DNA of 64,000 nucleotides, taken from NCBI RefSeq assembly GCF_023898315.1, contig NC_064615.1, positions 1,189,436,759 to 1,189,500,758 on the forward strand. The letters are read 5' to 3'. Origin of the DNA: Schistocerca nitens. Its lineage: Eukaryota; Arthropoda; Insecta; Orthoptera; Acrididae. Both the position numbers and the translations under genes were made by a program. Below the pieces are notes generated by a model. It worked only from the letters and a program-made list of their open reading frames with translations. It was not told the DNA's origin and searched no databases. Within the stretch, counting starts at the first letter, position 1; each line of letters starts with the position of its first letter. This document shows positions 1 to 11,849 of this stretch, piece after piece.

Positions 1-89
1 CTAGTCATCATCAGACTGCTTACTCCATGGGAGTCTGCTGAAGCTGGCAAGGAGCACGCACCGCTCTAGAAGACTTATAACCACTGCTT

Positions 90-1890
90 TATATTCCACT
101 ATGATAACGTTTCTTTCAATTAATGTTTTGGTTTTGATTCTTTATTCATATCTATGTTGTAGTCTCCATATATTACAACATCCTTCATTTTAAACTTCTG
201 TAACAATTTTGATACTTTTTTCAGAAATGTTGCAATGTTACCACTTGGAGACATATATACACAGAAAATTCTTAGTTCTTCACTCATTATGCCAGTAATT
301 TCAAATTTTTTTTCAATGCATGCTGGAGGGTTTATACATTCACAACATTCAGTATCTTATAGACTAATAATTTTCTTATTATATGTAGCAACTCCTCCAC
401 CTTCATATTTTGAGCTACAGAAATAATTAATCAGATCATAGTTTTTTATTATTAGACTGCAAAGTTCTGGTTCATTTGGTCCATGCTCAATAAGGCATAA
501 TAAATCTGGTTGTGTTTAGTTCAGTAGCACTTCTAGTTTTCTGTTGTGTAGGTACTGAATGTTTTGATGCAAGACCTTAATATTATTTTCCTTTTGATGA
601 CTCCTGAGTTGTTGAAAATCTGTTGTACTTATAGTTGGAGACTGGCTGTACTCATTATTATTTACCAGTCCTCCTTCCCTTTTGTTGGCTGTGGAATAAA
701 AAATCATTTGCAAAGTAGTGAGGGACTGCCCATACTCTCTGCAAAGTCCACATTGGTTTCCTTTCTACTTGTGAAATTTATGAAGTTACTGTCTGTTGCT
801 TTTTTTTTTACTTTGATGTATTTCACATTCTTTTTATGTCATCGTGTGTGATGGTTCATTTATTACATTTCATGGTGCTCCAGCTGGTTCTTCTGTTGAC
901 ACATTGTGATCTACCTGTTTTGAACAATGTGATGGCTCCAATACTTCTGTTAATGCTGCACCTACTTCTTCTGTTTTTGAGTCAGTGTGATTTTTGTCAT
1001 TTTTTCAGTGTGATGGTCCAGTTGTGAAAGCTTTCTGGTCTTTCAATTTTGTAGGAGATTTTTCTTCTGTCCATACAGTTATTCCTGTGTTATTTTGAAT
1101 TAGTGTTGTCTGCATTTAGCTTGTTATTGTAGACTGTAATTCCCTGCATAGCTTCTGTCTTCCTCCTCTGTTTATGTGCCATGTGAAGTCTTGTCTTCTT
1201 AGCAATCTGATTACATCAACTAGTGTGATACTTGTGTGTACTGTGTTTCTGATTACCTCATTTACAGCACTTCTGAAAGTATAGGTCTTGTACATAATTT
1301 CTACTGTGATTTGCTCTAGCACACACTATTAGTGCACCTTCTATTCCCAGGCATTTTATTTTGTTATGAATATCAATCAATGATAACTTTGTTAAATAGT
1401 GCACCCGGTTTAACAGAGGTCACTACAGAGAGAATGTCTCATGATACTCATTTAAAATGCATGCACAGTTTTTGTCACTTTCGTCAAATAACATGTGAAT
1501 GTTAGTTACGTGCACTGACGCTGTACTGTGGTTCTATTCATGTTTGTCCTACGCTTATGTTTACTGCGGTGTCTAACATGTCACAGTCATCGGAACAGTC
1601 AGCACTATTGATGTTTTGTGTTTTCTGCTCTTGCAATATTGGCCTACTTCTTTGGATATAAGGATGAACTGACCCACCATCTGTTGCACTTGAATAATTT
1701 AACTATTCTTTTAGAGCCTTCAAATTGTCATTACAATGTACAATTAGAGCATCTAGTTGCAAAATTTCATCTTTCATTTATTGTTGGGTAATTTCACCTT
1801 GAGTATCTGCTTGTACAATTTCATTGTGTATTTGTCTAGTTACGAGTCTGAGATTTTCGTTTAACACACACGGAGCATGTAGACGATCAC
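90..1890 (-). pseudogene. Non-LTR retrotransposon (LINE) ORF1 and endonuclease fragment
   Basis: The minus strand from about 600 down to 100 encodes an APE-type endonuclease domain with stops. It starts with the typical VLHQNIQYLHNRKLEVLL, continues through an IEH motif at the catalytic Glu position, and reaches a GDYNID block at the domain's conserved GDFN-like site. Upstream on the same strand (about 1890-1116) lie broken ORF1-like stretches rich in Glu, Gln and Leu, including a 68-residue open piece at 1116-1322. No reverse transcriptase follows before the window edge, so the element is cut by the edge or 3'-truncated. The endonuclease resembles that of the LINE at 18.5 kb and probably belongs to the same broad CR1/Jockey group. 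At least two stops interrupt the domain, so it is dead. Confidence 0.7.
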
Positions 1891-2165
1891 TGTTTGAACC
1901 CCACACTGACCACGTAATGTAGTGAGTACCATGAAGAGTCGTCAGCTCCTCCTATACAATTTTAAAAACACTATCCTATTTCATCAGAGAGAGAACAATA
2001 ACCTGGAGATATACGACAGGTAGGAAAATACCTTTGTGCATCCAGATTCTCAACAAAACTCTGGGAATTTATTTCATGTTTAATTTGCTTAAACAAGAAG
2101 TGGAGAGAAAGGGAAAGAGTGACAGAGACATTGAAAGAAGACACTGAAAAATTCTTTTCACATAC

Positions 2166-2353
2166 CTGTACTCCTTAATTTTCTTGTGGATGTGCTTTGA
2201 TAATAAAAGCTTATCTCCCCATTCACTGATGCTGAATTTAGCATCATCATAGGTTAAACCCCTCATAAGACAAAACATCATCAGTGTTTCATATCCTGTC
2301 AGTTCCTCTAAAAGGGCATCAAACTGTGGACAGTATCCGATTTCTTGGTATAC
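2166..2353 (-). CDS. ABCA-family ABC transporter, internal exon of a nucleotide-binding domain (downstream exon)
   Basis: This exon starts after an AG acceptor (2355-2354) and ends at a CAG/GTATGTG donor. It translates as VYQEIGYCPQFDALLEEL at its start, which is the Q-loop segment (GYCPQFDAL) typical of ABCA nucleotide-binding domains, followed by the helical subdomain (LTGYETLMMFCLMRGL). It joins in frame to the exon at 6858-7056, which supplies Walker A. The next expected exon would begin with the YSGGNKRKLS-type signature and is not seen in 1-2165, so it probably lies outside the window. ABCA proteins are full-length lipid-transporting ABC exporters in membranes. Substrate cannot be inferred. 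The reading frame is open with good splice sites, so the gene is probably functional, with the rest elsewhere. Confidence 0.85.
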
Positions 2354-3099
2354 CTATTGATGGAAAATTAAACAGAAATAAAGTATTATAGTCATCCTTA
2401 CTACACATTATAAACATAGTTTTTTTGTGATAGCTGCCTGTTTTTGTATTAGTTTCATATTACTTAATATATTTAAGCTGAAATACTGTTTTGAAACTCA
2501 GGACAAATTTACATGTCATTCCAAACGAACATTCCAACGTCATCATCCCTACCTCAAGTTTCCCACCCCTGCAATCATTCTCTAAACTGTGCACCTACCC
2601 CCTGCCACTTACTCACCTCCATCACAAGACAGAGCAACATGTGAAACTTTTTATGTTCTTTATAAACTAACATGTGATCACTTCAAAGTGTTTTATTTAG
2701 GAATCTTCCAGATCAGTCATGTGTAAATAATGAAATAAAATCTGCTAATTATAATTTGCAAAAATATTCAAGCATTTCAAAAATGTTAACTTCGTGAATG
2801 CCAATATAGCAGAAACTTCACTCACATAATGGACTGCAGCTAAACAGTCTTCATAAACTATACAGGGTGGAGAAAAATTGTGTCCTGAAATTTTAATCCT
2901 GGATAGCTGATGCCAGTAGGAACCAAAATTACTAATGTTGTGTAGGTCGACAACACACCATTTTTAAGCTATGGAAACTTGGCACCTTGCGCTCGATTGG
3001 CCATGGGATTGCCATGTTGCCATTCGTCGGTTGATGAGCAGTTCACATATACAAGCGTCCTTCGCCCCGTCACTGCCCCAGTAATAAAACCTGAGAACT

Positions 3100-5100
3100 T
3101 GTCAATAGCCTCTCTGACCACTGAGAACTCCTGTTTGATGTAAGCCTGCCATATTTAATATTGCCTTCCCTCTCAAGAAACGTGTAATTAGAACCCCCAG
3201 GAAACCTGAATACAAAGGATGGATAACACAAGGGACACTCACCTCCTGTAAAGCTAAGAAAAAATGGTACATGCAAAGTAAAAGCAACAGAGACTCTAAT
3301 TTTCTTAATTATTTCGAAAAATACAAAAAAGTTCTTCAGAAAGTAATATCCAAGGCAAAAAATCTCTGAGTCAACCAGTACATTAAAAATGAAAACAAAA
3401 TGAGTAGTAGAGCTGTGAGGAAAGTTTCAGTGGTGCTACATGAACAAAGCCTAAGCAACCACTGTCCGATTTTGTAAAAGAGAATGGGAAAAAAATATCA
3501 GATATTAAAGTATAAGTGAATTGTTTAATGCACATTTCACAAGTAACATAAGCAATCTTTCTTCAGGAATGGCCAAGCCACAAAAACCTTTGAATAGTGC
3601 TAAAAAAATCAGACAGGTCACAAATCCTAACACTAACATCAGCTGCAGACTTATAATTATCAGAGAAATAAAAATCTCATACTCTTATGGTACTGATGGT
3701 TTGTCTGACCATTTAATAAAAAGTATTGCCACAGAAATCCCTGGGCCCATTTGTGATGTAATAAACTGTTCATTGAGCAATGGCTGCTTTCCTGGACTCT
3801 TCAAAATCTCAAAAGTCATCCCAGTTTTTAAAAAGGGTGACCCACATGATGTAAATAATTACTGGCCAATACCAATCCTACCAGCAGTATCATCAAAGGT
3901 AACTGAAAAAGTCGTGTACAGTCACGTGTTAGAATTTCTGCATAAAGAAAACTTATTTTCTGGATACGAATATGGGTTTCACAAGCACAGATCTGTTAAT
4001 GATGCCCTCTTTGCTCTTTGCAACCAAATTTTTTCTTCTTTCAGTCACAGAGAATTCACCCCTGGATTGTTCATTGACCTAACTAAAAGTATTTGGTTAA
4101 TCACAAGATATCACTTCAGAAATCACACACATATGGTGCCCAAGGGGTATGTAATCAATGGTTTGAGTCATACTTAATGAATAGGATGCAAGTAGTTGAA
4201 GTCTCTAGCACTAGCAAAGAAAGAACTTGCTCTAACACAGGCCTGATTACTTGTGATGTGCCACAAGGCTCTGTTTTGGGCCCCCTTCTCTTTCTGTCTT
4301 TTATTAATGATCTTCTCCTGAACCTTCCTAAAACTTTTCCTGTGCTATTTTCTGATGATATAAATCTGTTGTTCAACAGCACATCAGTGCAACAAATGGG
4401 TGACCATATATCAGATACAATGAGTAGGCTGCTGCCCTGGCTCCACAGAAATAAACTGTTGCTGAATGCAAATAAAACAGCCCACATGCTCTTGAATCCA
4501 TAAAAAAACAAACCTACTCAAACGACCACAACAGTAATACAAGGCCATGAAATCGATCAAGTAGAAGCAACGAAATTTTTGGGAATCTGGGAAGATAACA
4601 GTTTGAAGTGAGACGTGCACAGAGATAAAGTACTGAATAAGCTGAGCAGCCTCTGTTATGCATTTAGTATTCTCAGCAAACATGCAATATAGATACATTA
4701 AAAACAATGCACATTGGCCTAGTTCATTCCATTTTAACATATGGCATCCCCTTCAGGGAAAGGCTATTAGAAATAATGAAGCAAGAACATCTTGGATCAT
4801 CAGCAAGGCCAATTTCCAAAGACTTGAAAATTTTACCAGTACCCTATATTTATATAATGGAAACAGTCTTATTTGCTAAAAAAATGCACCTCTTCACATA
4901 AATGGGGGCATACATGTGCACAATACAAGAATAAATTTGAACGTTCATCTGCTGTCCCCGAGTCTAAGTAGGTGTCAAGCTGGCTTCCTATGACGATAAG
5001 AAATAGTGAAGGGCTCTCAATCAGGGAAAAAGTAAAAGAACTACTTGTCACACACTCCTTTTACTCTATTGTTGGCAAATTTACACTAGCTCCTTCCCAA
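3100..5100 (+). pseudogene. LINE reverse transcriptase relic (CR1/Jockey-like)
   Basis: Broken plus-strand coding sequence for a non-LTR reverse transcriptase. The linker is readable from about 3190. From 3690, blocks VIPVFKKGDPHDVNNYWPI and YGFHKHRSVNDALFAL match RT motifs 1-2. Motif A is at about 4070 (LFIDLTKS, damaged after it), motif B at 4255-4290 (VPQGSVLGPLLF), and motif C at about 4350 reads LFSDDINLL, where FADD would be usual. The thumb region continues to about 4900 with frameshifts at 4090-4180 and 4510-4900. No endonuclease precedes it, so the copy is 5'-truncated. It sits in the ABCA intron, in the opposite orientation to that gene. It is certainly inactive. Confidence 0.8.
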
Positions 5101-5484
5101 TAAAATAAGAACATGAGATCACTAACCGTCAAATAACACATTAAATTAATTTTTACCTATTCTTAATCTTGTTTGATATACTGAAATAAATTGACTGTAA
5201 GTCAGTTGTGCTAGGACTGCATAGAAATAAGCCTATACATTTGTACTTATTGTAGTTTCTTAATTCCCACCATGCATTGTAAGCCCATATACACTACTGT
5301 TAGTTCACATTCTTAGCATTCCCCTATGTATATTTAGCTTTTTGACAATTTTTATGCCATAATACATCTAAGCTTATGCATTTGAAAATATTTAACTTTA
5401 ATACTGTTTCATAATGTTCTATAAAAAATGAAACAATCACCACACAGTTACTGTAAACCATGTCATACATCTTTGTACAATGTA

Positions 5485-6805
5485 AGAGCATTGCCCAGAA
5501 AGCACCACCTCTTCCCCCCCCCACCCCCCACCCCCCCACCCCCCTCCCCAAAAGCTGAAAACAATACTACGAAAGCGAAATGTTACTGTTGTATTATTTG
5601 AAGTCTCCTGAGTGAGCGTGCCATGTTTCTGTCACTTCTGCCAGACAACATAGCTGCAGGACAGTTTCAAAATGGCGTTGTAAGTTATGTACGTTACAAG
5701 AAATGTGGCATTGAATTTCTCACTGCAGAGGCAAAACTGTGTGGAATATTCACAAACACTTGTGCAAAGTCTACGGAGCATCTGCTGTTGATAGAGGTAC
5801 AGTTAGTCACTAGGCATGGAGGGTGAGGTCATCAGAAGGCGGTTTGGTGGAGCTCCACAGTTGGGGAGACCATCCGCGGCTGTCACACCTGACATGTTGC
5901 AGCGAGCTGATGTTGTCATTCATGAGGACAGATGCATTACAACTTGGCAGTTGGTGCTGCATTTGTCAATCAGAAAAGGAAGTGTGGATGCAATTATCTG
6001 CACTCTTGGATATTCAAAAGTGTGTGCAAGATGGGTCCCACAATGTCTCACGGTGGATCACAAATCGCAGAGAAAATACATTTGTCTTGATTTTTTGCAA
6101 TGTTTTGAAGCTGAGGAATAGGCCTCCTTGTCCCAGATTGTGACAGGTGGTGAGACCTATGCTAACGAAACCAAAACGACAGTCAATGGAATGGTGCCAT
6201 TCCCACTCCCACAGAAGAAAAAATTCAAAGCAACTGCTTCCACCGGTAAGATCATGACTACCATGATCTGGGACTGTGAAGGTGTGAGTCTCATTGATGT
6301 GATGCCACGGGGTGGTACCATTAATTCAGAAACATATTTTGACACATTAACAAAAATGGCGACTTTGATGCCACAGCAACACAGGAGATGTTTTGCTGCG
6401 ACACGATAATGCTCATCCCCACACAAGTCCGAGGACTGCTGAACACATTACAAAACAGGGTTGAACAGTGTTGCCCCGCCCATCCTACAGCCCTGACCTA
6501 GCCCCTTGGACATGCACTTGTTTGGGCCATTAAAGGATGCCATTTTTGGACGATATTTTGGGAACGATGAGGAGGTGACTCATACAGTGAAACACTGGCT
6601 CCACCACTAGGTCAAGGATTGGTACTGGCAGGGCATACACGTCCTTGTTTTGCACTCGAGGAAGGCCATAGAAGGGGATGGAGGAAACATGAAAAAACAA
6701 GGTGTGTAGATAAAACACCATTCTTTCGTGTGTGTGATTATTATGTTCAATAAAGAATTGTTGAAGAAAAAAAAATGTGGTGCATTACTTTCTGGGCAGC
6801 CCTCA
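5485..6805 (+). mobile_element. Degraded mariner element with terminal inverted repeats
   Basis: Flanked by TA (5483-5484 and 6806-6807). The right end reads, on the minus strand, TGAGGGCTGCCCAGAAAGTA; the left end matches it imperfectly (AGAGCATTGCCCAGAAAGCA). The plus strand carries transposase remnants: GRPSAAVTP, LGYSKVCARWVPQCLTVDHK, then IVTGGETY, where the catalytic Asp of the usual GDETW is replaced by Gly, and VMPRGGTINSETYFDTL. The second and third catalytic blocks are destroyed by stops after about 6410. A C-rich tract at 5513-5548 lies just inside the left end. The element lies within the ABCA intron. Confidence 0.85.
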
Positions 6806-6857
6806 TACAACACACGGTGCCAGGGACCATAAATAAATAAATAATCAACTACTGTAC

Positions 6858-7056
6858 CTTCTTCATATTTGATTTAATGCTTAACCCAATGACATAAGCA
6901 TCACCATATGAGATTTTTTCATCTCCTGTTAACATTTTGAATGTTGTTGATTTTCCTGCACCATTCACTCCTAGAAGACCAAAACATTCACCTTTTCTTG
7001 CACAAACAGATATTCCATCAACTGCCAGAAATTTTCCATAATATTTTGTCAAGTCT
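6858..7056 (-). CDS. ABCA-family ABC transporter, internal exon with Walker A
   Basis: A minus-strand exon is bounded by a polypyrimidine tract plus CAG acceptor (7060-7057) and an AAG/GTACAG donor at 6857. It encodes [16 protein letters not shown], then [20 protein letters not shown], which carries the Walker A P-loop (GVNGAGKST), and ends at SIKSNMKK. The wording [15 protein letters not shown] is characteristic of the ABCA subfamily and resembles the second nucleotide-binding domain of ABCA3-like proteins. The next exon is 2166-2353, 4.5 kb away. Upstream exons with the transmembrane segments would lie above 7056, but none could be recognised; a gypsy relic begins only about 400 bp away. 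No stop or frameshift is visible. Confidence 0.88.
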
Positions 7057-7469
7057 CTGGAAAAAAAGATGGGAGGGGTCAGTAACTGAATAAGAGATTC
7101 TGCAGTTTTCAAACAAAGAACTAATAATGAAATATGAAAATATAAGGGGAGTGAAAATATTCAAACACATGCATTCAATTTATTGGACCTCGTATATTGC
7201 AGTAGTAGCTGAAAATGTTCACTTATTGTCTATAGATTTGCAAAAACAAGCAATTCTTTTAAGAGCAAATACCAAAGTACATCAATCACCATTTTCTTGT
7301 CTTGGTTAATACAAATGTAACTATTAATATACAGCATCAGTTACGGGAGAGGGTGGGGGGACTTACTACCTGTGTCAAGTTTACACAATAAATAACATTT
7401 AATAGGGTTTAACATATAAATCCTATATTTTAATATCATGTTCATCTTACAATGCTCACATAGTTTCCC
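7057..7469. other. Unassigned sequence between ABCA exon and gypsy relic
   Basis: AT-rich sequence on the upstream side of the Walker A exon, presumably intron. No coding, RNA or repeat signal was recognised here. Confidence 0.4.
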
Positions 7470-8379
7470 TTATGGGAATGGGATCGGTAATCGGGATACA
7501 GAAAACTTAATTCCCATATATGCTGTAGCTCGAATATATTTACACTTGATACTGCGTCCATACAGTACGAGGAATAACAAAGAACTGATTAAAGTAAAGT
7601 TAAGATGGAGGATCAACAGAGCACCTAGACTTCACAGATATTAAGCATTGTGGTTGATATGAACTATCGATGCCACACAGCCCCCCCCTCCCCCTCGCAA
7701 TACGGAGTACTACAGATGTCCAAGGGTGAGGGCGTGTGGGTGTGGATGTCGGTGGAAATCGTGCTTGTAGGCAGGCACACCACACGTACTTCCATCTCGA
7801 ACAAGGTGGATCGTGCAGGCAGAGTGGCGAGAGGCAGGTCCCCTTCATAGTCAGTCAGCCACCGTGGCTGGATGAGACGGCGGCCGGCTGGGGAGTAAGC
7901 GGGCGGAGCGATTGATGACGTGGTGGAGGTGTGTGTGGCCCTTAAGTGCATAGAGCCATCCATAGAAACGAAAGCACGCAGAGATGCTCGGTCACACTCA
8001 CGCAGGAGTGTGAGGTTTTGTGCAATGTTGACGTGTAAGGTACTGTCCGATGGCGGGTCCTCGGTATCTGTCAAAAGAATGAGCACTCGGCTGTCGAATG
8101 TCACTATAGAAACATTGTTCACTCGGTGCTGCGCCACACTTTAGGATAAACTGATAGTACATGTGTGTGTCTCCGACGTTGGAGGTGAGGGCACAAAACC
8201 CGCGCAGGGTGAAACAGGGGTTGAGGTCGGAAAACTAGTGAACGGTGGCGAACAGTCTTCGGCGGAAGCGGTGTGTGGTGAGTTTGATGGGAGCTCGTCT
8301 TCATTCTCGATCAAGGATGGATCGTCTGCAGAGTCCGACTGCGGCGGTGTGAGACAGTCAGGGTCGACAAAAGCCGGTT

Positions 8380-8680
8380 TCAGGTGATGCAGAGAAACAG
8401 TCTGTGTGTGGTCTTTAATCGTGATATCAAAAGTCGTGTCCTCCCGCTGCAGGACCTGGTAGGGGCCAAGATAAGGACGTTGAAGAGGCTGTCCTCGGGT
8501 GGGTTGCAGAACGCTTCTGCCAGTGGTTTGTGATCACTGAGGATGACAGCACGAGCATTTAAGCATCTGTAATCGCCACACAGACGAAAACATTCATCGT
8601 GTTTGGGGGCAAGGTGGATTAGTGACGACCAGTTGCCGTCTGAAGGTTGCAGAACACTTGCTGCCAAAAGTTCATTAATC
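8380..8680 (-). pseudogene. gypsy reverse transcriptase scrap
   Basis: The minus strand encodes VLQPSDGNWSSLIHLAPK, then CFRLCGDYRCLNARAV, matching the gypsy RT block usually read as SPWSSPLHLVPKKDG and RLCGDYRRLN. Immediately afterwards it jumps to ILSDHKPLAEAF, which is an RNase H-like block (TDHKPL). About 400 residues of RT palm are therefore deleted between the two. The remaining sequence down to 7.7 kb is minus-strand coding-like, Pro/Thr/His-rich, with a 157-residue open frame at 7664-8137 that I cannot assign to a domain. Confidence 0.65.
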
Positions 8681-9257
8681 TGCTGCCGGGCCGCACGCAG
8701 CTTGATAGGGAGAGTTGAGGCGTCGGTCCTTAAGCCTAATAGGAGGGACGGCAGTGGTAACTATCTTGTATGTCATTCCATCAGTGACGGAAGAAACTGA
8801 GAACTGCACATAAGATTGGTTAAGGTCCTGGCGCCGAGTCTTCGGATAAGTAGGGCGTGGCGAGGCTAGCCGTTAGCATGAGTGGGGAAAGGTAGTACGA
8901 AAGTCACACGTCTCTTACGGGAGCGTGGCATGTGTTTGTGTGGAGGGGGTGGGCGCGTGCACAGTGCCGAGAGAAAGGGAACAGGCGGCGACTGTCCGCT
9001 GTTAATCTTGCACTGGACAACCGGCACGGACGAGAGCAGCACTGGCGTCACAGGTGGGGCCACAATGGCTACTGGGTCATGTAGCCCATGAGTGAGAGAG
9101 GGGGAATGTTTATCGACACGCGGGGTAGCTGTTCGAGAGGTGGGTGTGGTCGCAACGTGCGCGCCACTGTCATTAGCAGCACTGTTTGAAACACACGGCA
9201 CTGGATGATGCGAGTGTAATGGGGAGGGGGGGTTTGAACATCCCACGCAAGTAAAGT

Positions 9258-9870
9258 TCATGGACTAACCTGGTGAGAGTTCGAGCTAGGCTCGACTGAG
9301 CTATCTCGTTTAGGTGGCAGCGCCGTGGACTGCAGTTGCAGAAGCGAGGTACGAGCCGCGACGAGCTCGCTGTAAGTGGATGCGATGCCTTGTTTCAATT
9401 TCTCGTTGTCCTGGTGGAGTTGTGTCGCCGAGTCGTATTCTGACAGTAAGTCGGTAACGTAGGTCACAATGTTGCCCGCGAGGGCGGAGCACTCGCATAC
9501 GATATCGTATGTTGCGGTGGAAACAGAGCGTTGGACATAGGTGCGGGTGCACGGTGTGTGAATGTTTGTAGGACGGTGGAGCACTGAACCCTGTATCACA
9601 TTCAGAGATAGTTCGTAACGGGACAAAAAATCCATACCGAGGATCGGTTCATCGACGTTGGCAATGTAGAACATCCACGGAAAACGTAGAGAAGAAGATG
9701 GGGTCATCGTAACCTTTACTGAGCCTGAGGTAGGTAATGTCAATGCATTGACAGCTCGTAGAAGTGACTTTGTCTGTGAAGAAGCAGGTGGAGCCATCGA
9801 AGTAGGTATGATCGACACATCAGCACCAGTGTCGACCAGAAAGCTAGACCTGACACAATGTCAGTCACAT
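9258..9870 (-). pseudogene. gypsy retropepsin-like protease fragment
   Basis: An open minus-strand segment encodes SIIPTS after a damaged active-site region. On the minus strand just upstream, SSFLVDTGADV is readable in another frame around 9860-9820, with the retropepsin DTGA motif. Then come FYIANVDEPILGMDFLSRYE and LSLNVIQGSVL. The EPILG-DFL block is the conserved second half of gypsy proteases. The tail (9258-9600) is Ser/Thr-rich and rich in Gln-Leu repeats, possibly a linker to RT. A frameshift separates the active-site motif from the rest. Confidence 0.65.
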
Positions 9871-9945
9871 AGAGACAACAACTTGCCCAGGTGGACGAAT
9901 GAACAGAGTGTAGTGTAAGAGGACGCCCACAGGACTCGGCGTCCC

Positions 9946-10760
9946 TTAGTTCCTGTGGTTGGTGTTTGGGTATTGGCATGGCAACCTGCACTTCTCGGTG
10001 TCGTCGCTGAACACATTGCGGTACCTGCAGAAAGGTTGAGCAGGGTGAGGAGGAGGTGGAGACTGCGACAGCAGGGGCGGTTTGTCCTCGTTGATTTGTT
10101 CCGGTAAATAGACCGGTACATAAGGTGTGTGGGCGATACTGGAGTGCTCGGATAGCAGCGAGAGTGAGCCGACGCTGTCAGGAGAAGCAGACGAGGTGAC
10201 GGCGGAGTGAGCCCTGCCTCTGCCGGCCGAAGGTCGGTATGCGGGGGTGGCTGTGCCGATGAACGGTGTGGAATGAACCGGCTGATGTTGCTGCAGCAGT
10301 GAATACAACTGGTCAGTGATGTGTAGGCACGAGCCGATGGACTCGAACGAGTGTGGTAACAGATGGATCTGTAGATCAGTAGATCGTTTGGCAGACCACA
10401 CAGCCCATAGCATGGCGTCAGGCACGGTATGCTCGTTCATGAGCAATCGAACAGTGCCAGAGTTGTGAGGGGGTGCGTTCTCCCAGGTGCTCCTCGTAGA
10501 GAATCTTGATTATTAACTCTTGTGGCAAGCAGGCAAGTCGTTCCATTATAGTCTTCTTTGCAAACTCGTATTTTGGTGCAGGCGACGGCGAAAGGAGCAG
10601 GTTACAAATAAAATCTGAGTGGTCGTGGACGTGTGTGACGAGGCAGAGAAACTTTGAGTTGTCGTCAGAAACATGATGTAACTCAAACAGGTGCTTGACC
10701 AGTGTGAACCGTGATGCCGGGTTGTCCTCATATAAGGGCAGGCGGCCAGGAGGGGGTGAC
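9946..10760 (-). pseudogene. gypsy gag remnant
   Basis: The minus strand reads a capsid-like segment (about 10.76-10.45 kb) containing MERLACLPQELIIKILYEEH, then after a frameshift a Ser/Pro/His-rich 166-residue stretch at 9946-10446. That ends in a cysteine motif CRYRNVFSDDTEKCRLPC, followed by QYPN, resembling the nucleocapsid-like finger of some arthropod gypsy gags. Gag would form the particle that packages element RNA. It continues downstream towards the protease at 9860-9258. Broken by frameshift, so inactive. Confidence 0.65.
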
Positions 10761-11849
10761 GACGGCAGCTTCTGTGTCTCTAGGGGTAGTGGTCGAACTG
10801 AGGTTTAGTCAAAGGCCGGCACGGTAGGCCCAAATTTAAACCAGCCGAGTGAATCCGTAGTAGCGGCAGCTGGTATAGTTGACTGTGTGTCACGAAAACA
10901 CAGTGCGGCAGGCACGGAAATGTGTGGATGGACAGCACATCAGGGGGAGGCCTGGAAACTGGACTGTGAGTGACGAGTGCTGGATGGAAATGACCCGCTT
11001 CTGGAACAGGGCGAGAGACCGGCACAACAGACACGGGCGGTGCTGTGGGAGCGACAGGCAGTTGAGCGACCGGAAACGCGGAGCCCCGCGAGTGGGGCTG
11101 GGTGCGGGTTGAGAATGCAACCCGCGTGGAAACTATCCGATGCAGAACATGCCTGTAGTGAATGTGACAGGCCACTGCGGTGAGGTAAGGGGTCTGTGTT
11201 ATGAGAAACACTGAATTGTGCATGTAAATTAGACACAACTGGAACACTACATGCGTGGAATGGATCCGGCATGATTTGTAGTAATGGCGGCGTTGCACAC
11301 GGCCCGACAGTAACTGATGTAGCATGCCACTGGTGGCTAAACACATGTTCGAATGGGGGTCACTTTGTTCTTGAAACACTCGATTTGAAGAGGCACAATT
11401 CAAAATATTGTTCAGTTCAGTTTACATTTCACTGTCAGATGGGCATAATCCGGTGACGCAAAGCCTGAGTACATTGTTTGCTCTAACAGTGTAGTTGTCG
11501 ACCGTTGGAAACTAATGAGGTTAGCACACAGCATTGGTTGAGAACGCAGATCACTGTGCTTAAATGATGAATACGCCACTGGCAAAGAAACGGCGAAACT
11601 CGGTGAGCGAAATTGTGCTTCCACATCTTGGAACGAGGCATTGTTTGGCGTGGTCATTGCATACTGCATATAACCTGTTGCAATAACACCGGTGCAAAAG
11701 ATGCAAAACATGAACGAACTGCGGGGTCACCACTATGGGAATGGGAAGTATAACAAAGAACTAAATAAAGTAAAGTTGAGATGGAGGCTTGACAGAGCAC
11801 TCAGAGTTCACCACACCCTCAATAGAAAATTGTTCCAGTTAATTAGTTT

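Larger units (their letters stand above)
2354..6857 (-). other. ABCA intron holding LINE and mariner relics
   Basis: This is the interval between the two ABCA exons. Apart from the LINE at about 3100-5100 and the mariner at 5485-6805, 2360-3090 is AT-rich with no recognisable gene. A stretch from about 2862 starting ACAGGGTGGAGAAAAATTGT looks repeat-like but could not be assigned. 5110-5480 holds LINE 3' sequence and nothing else recognisable. Confidence 0.6.
7470..11830 (-). mobile_element. Ty3/gypsy LTR retrotransposon relic, internally deleted
   Basis: Minus-strand order is gag (about 10.76-9.95 kb), protease (9.86-9.26 kb), then a short RT scrap (8.67-8.38 kb). Related 65-bp stretches lie near both ends (7571-7635 and 11749-11815, around AAAGTAAAGTTGAGATGGAG), and both are followed by TATGGGAATGGGA, so they are probably LTR remnants. 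Next to the right one, the minus strand reads TGGTGACCCCGC, a plausible primer-binding site. Next to the left one is a purine-rich tract (minus strand of 7680-7696), a plausible polypurine tract. Most of RT, RNase H and integrase are missing. LTR borders are approximate. Confidence 0.75.

Noticed and set aside
5324..5551. Gly-rich minus-strand open frame
   Set aside because: Produced by the C-rich tract at 5513-5548 inside the mariner end.
10879..11403. Overlapping open frames in several frames and both strands
   Set aside because: GC-rich gypsy gag-leader region gives chance frames; none shows a domain or conserved motif.
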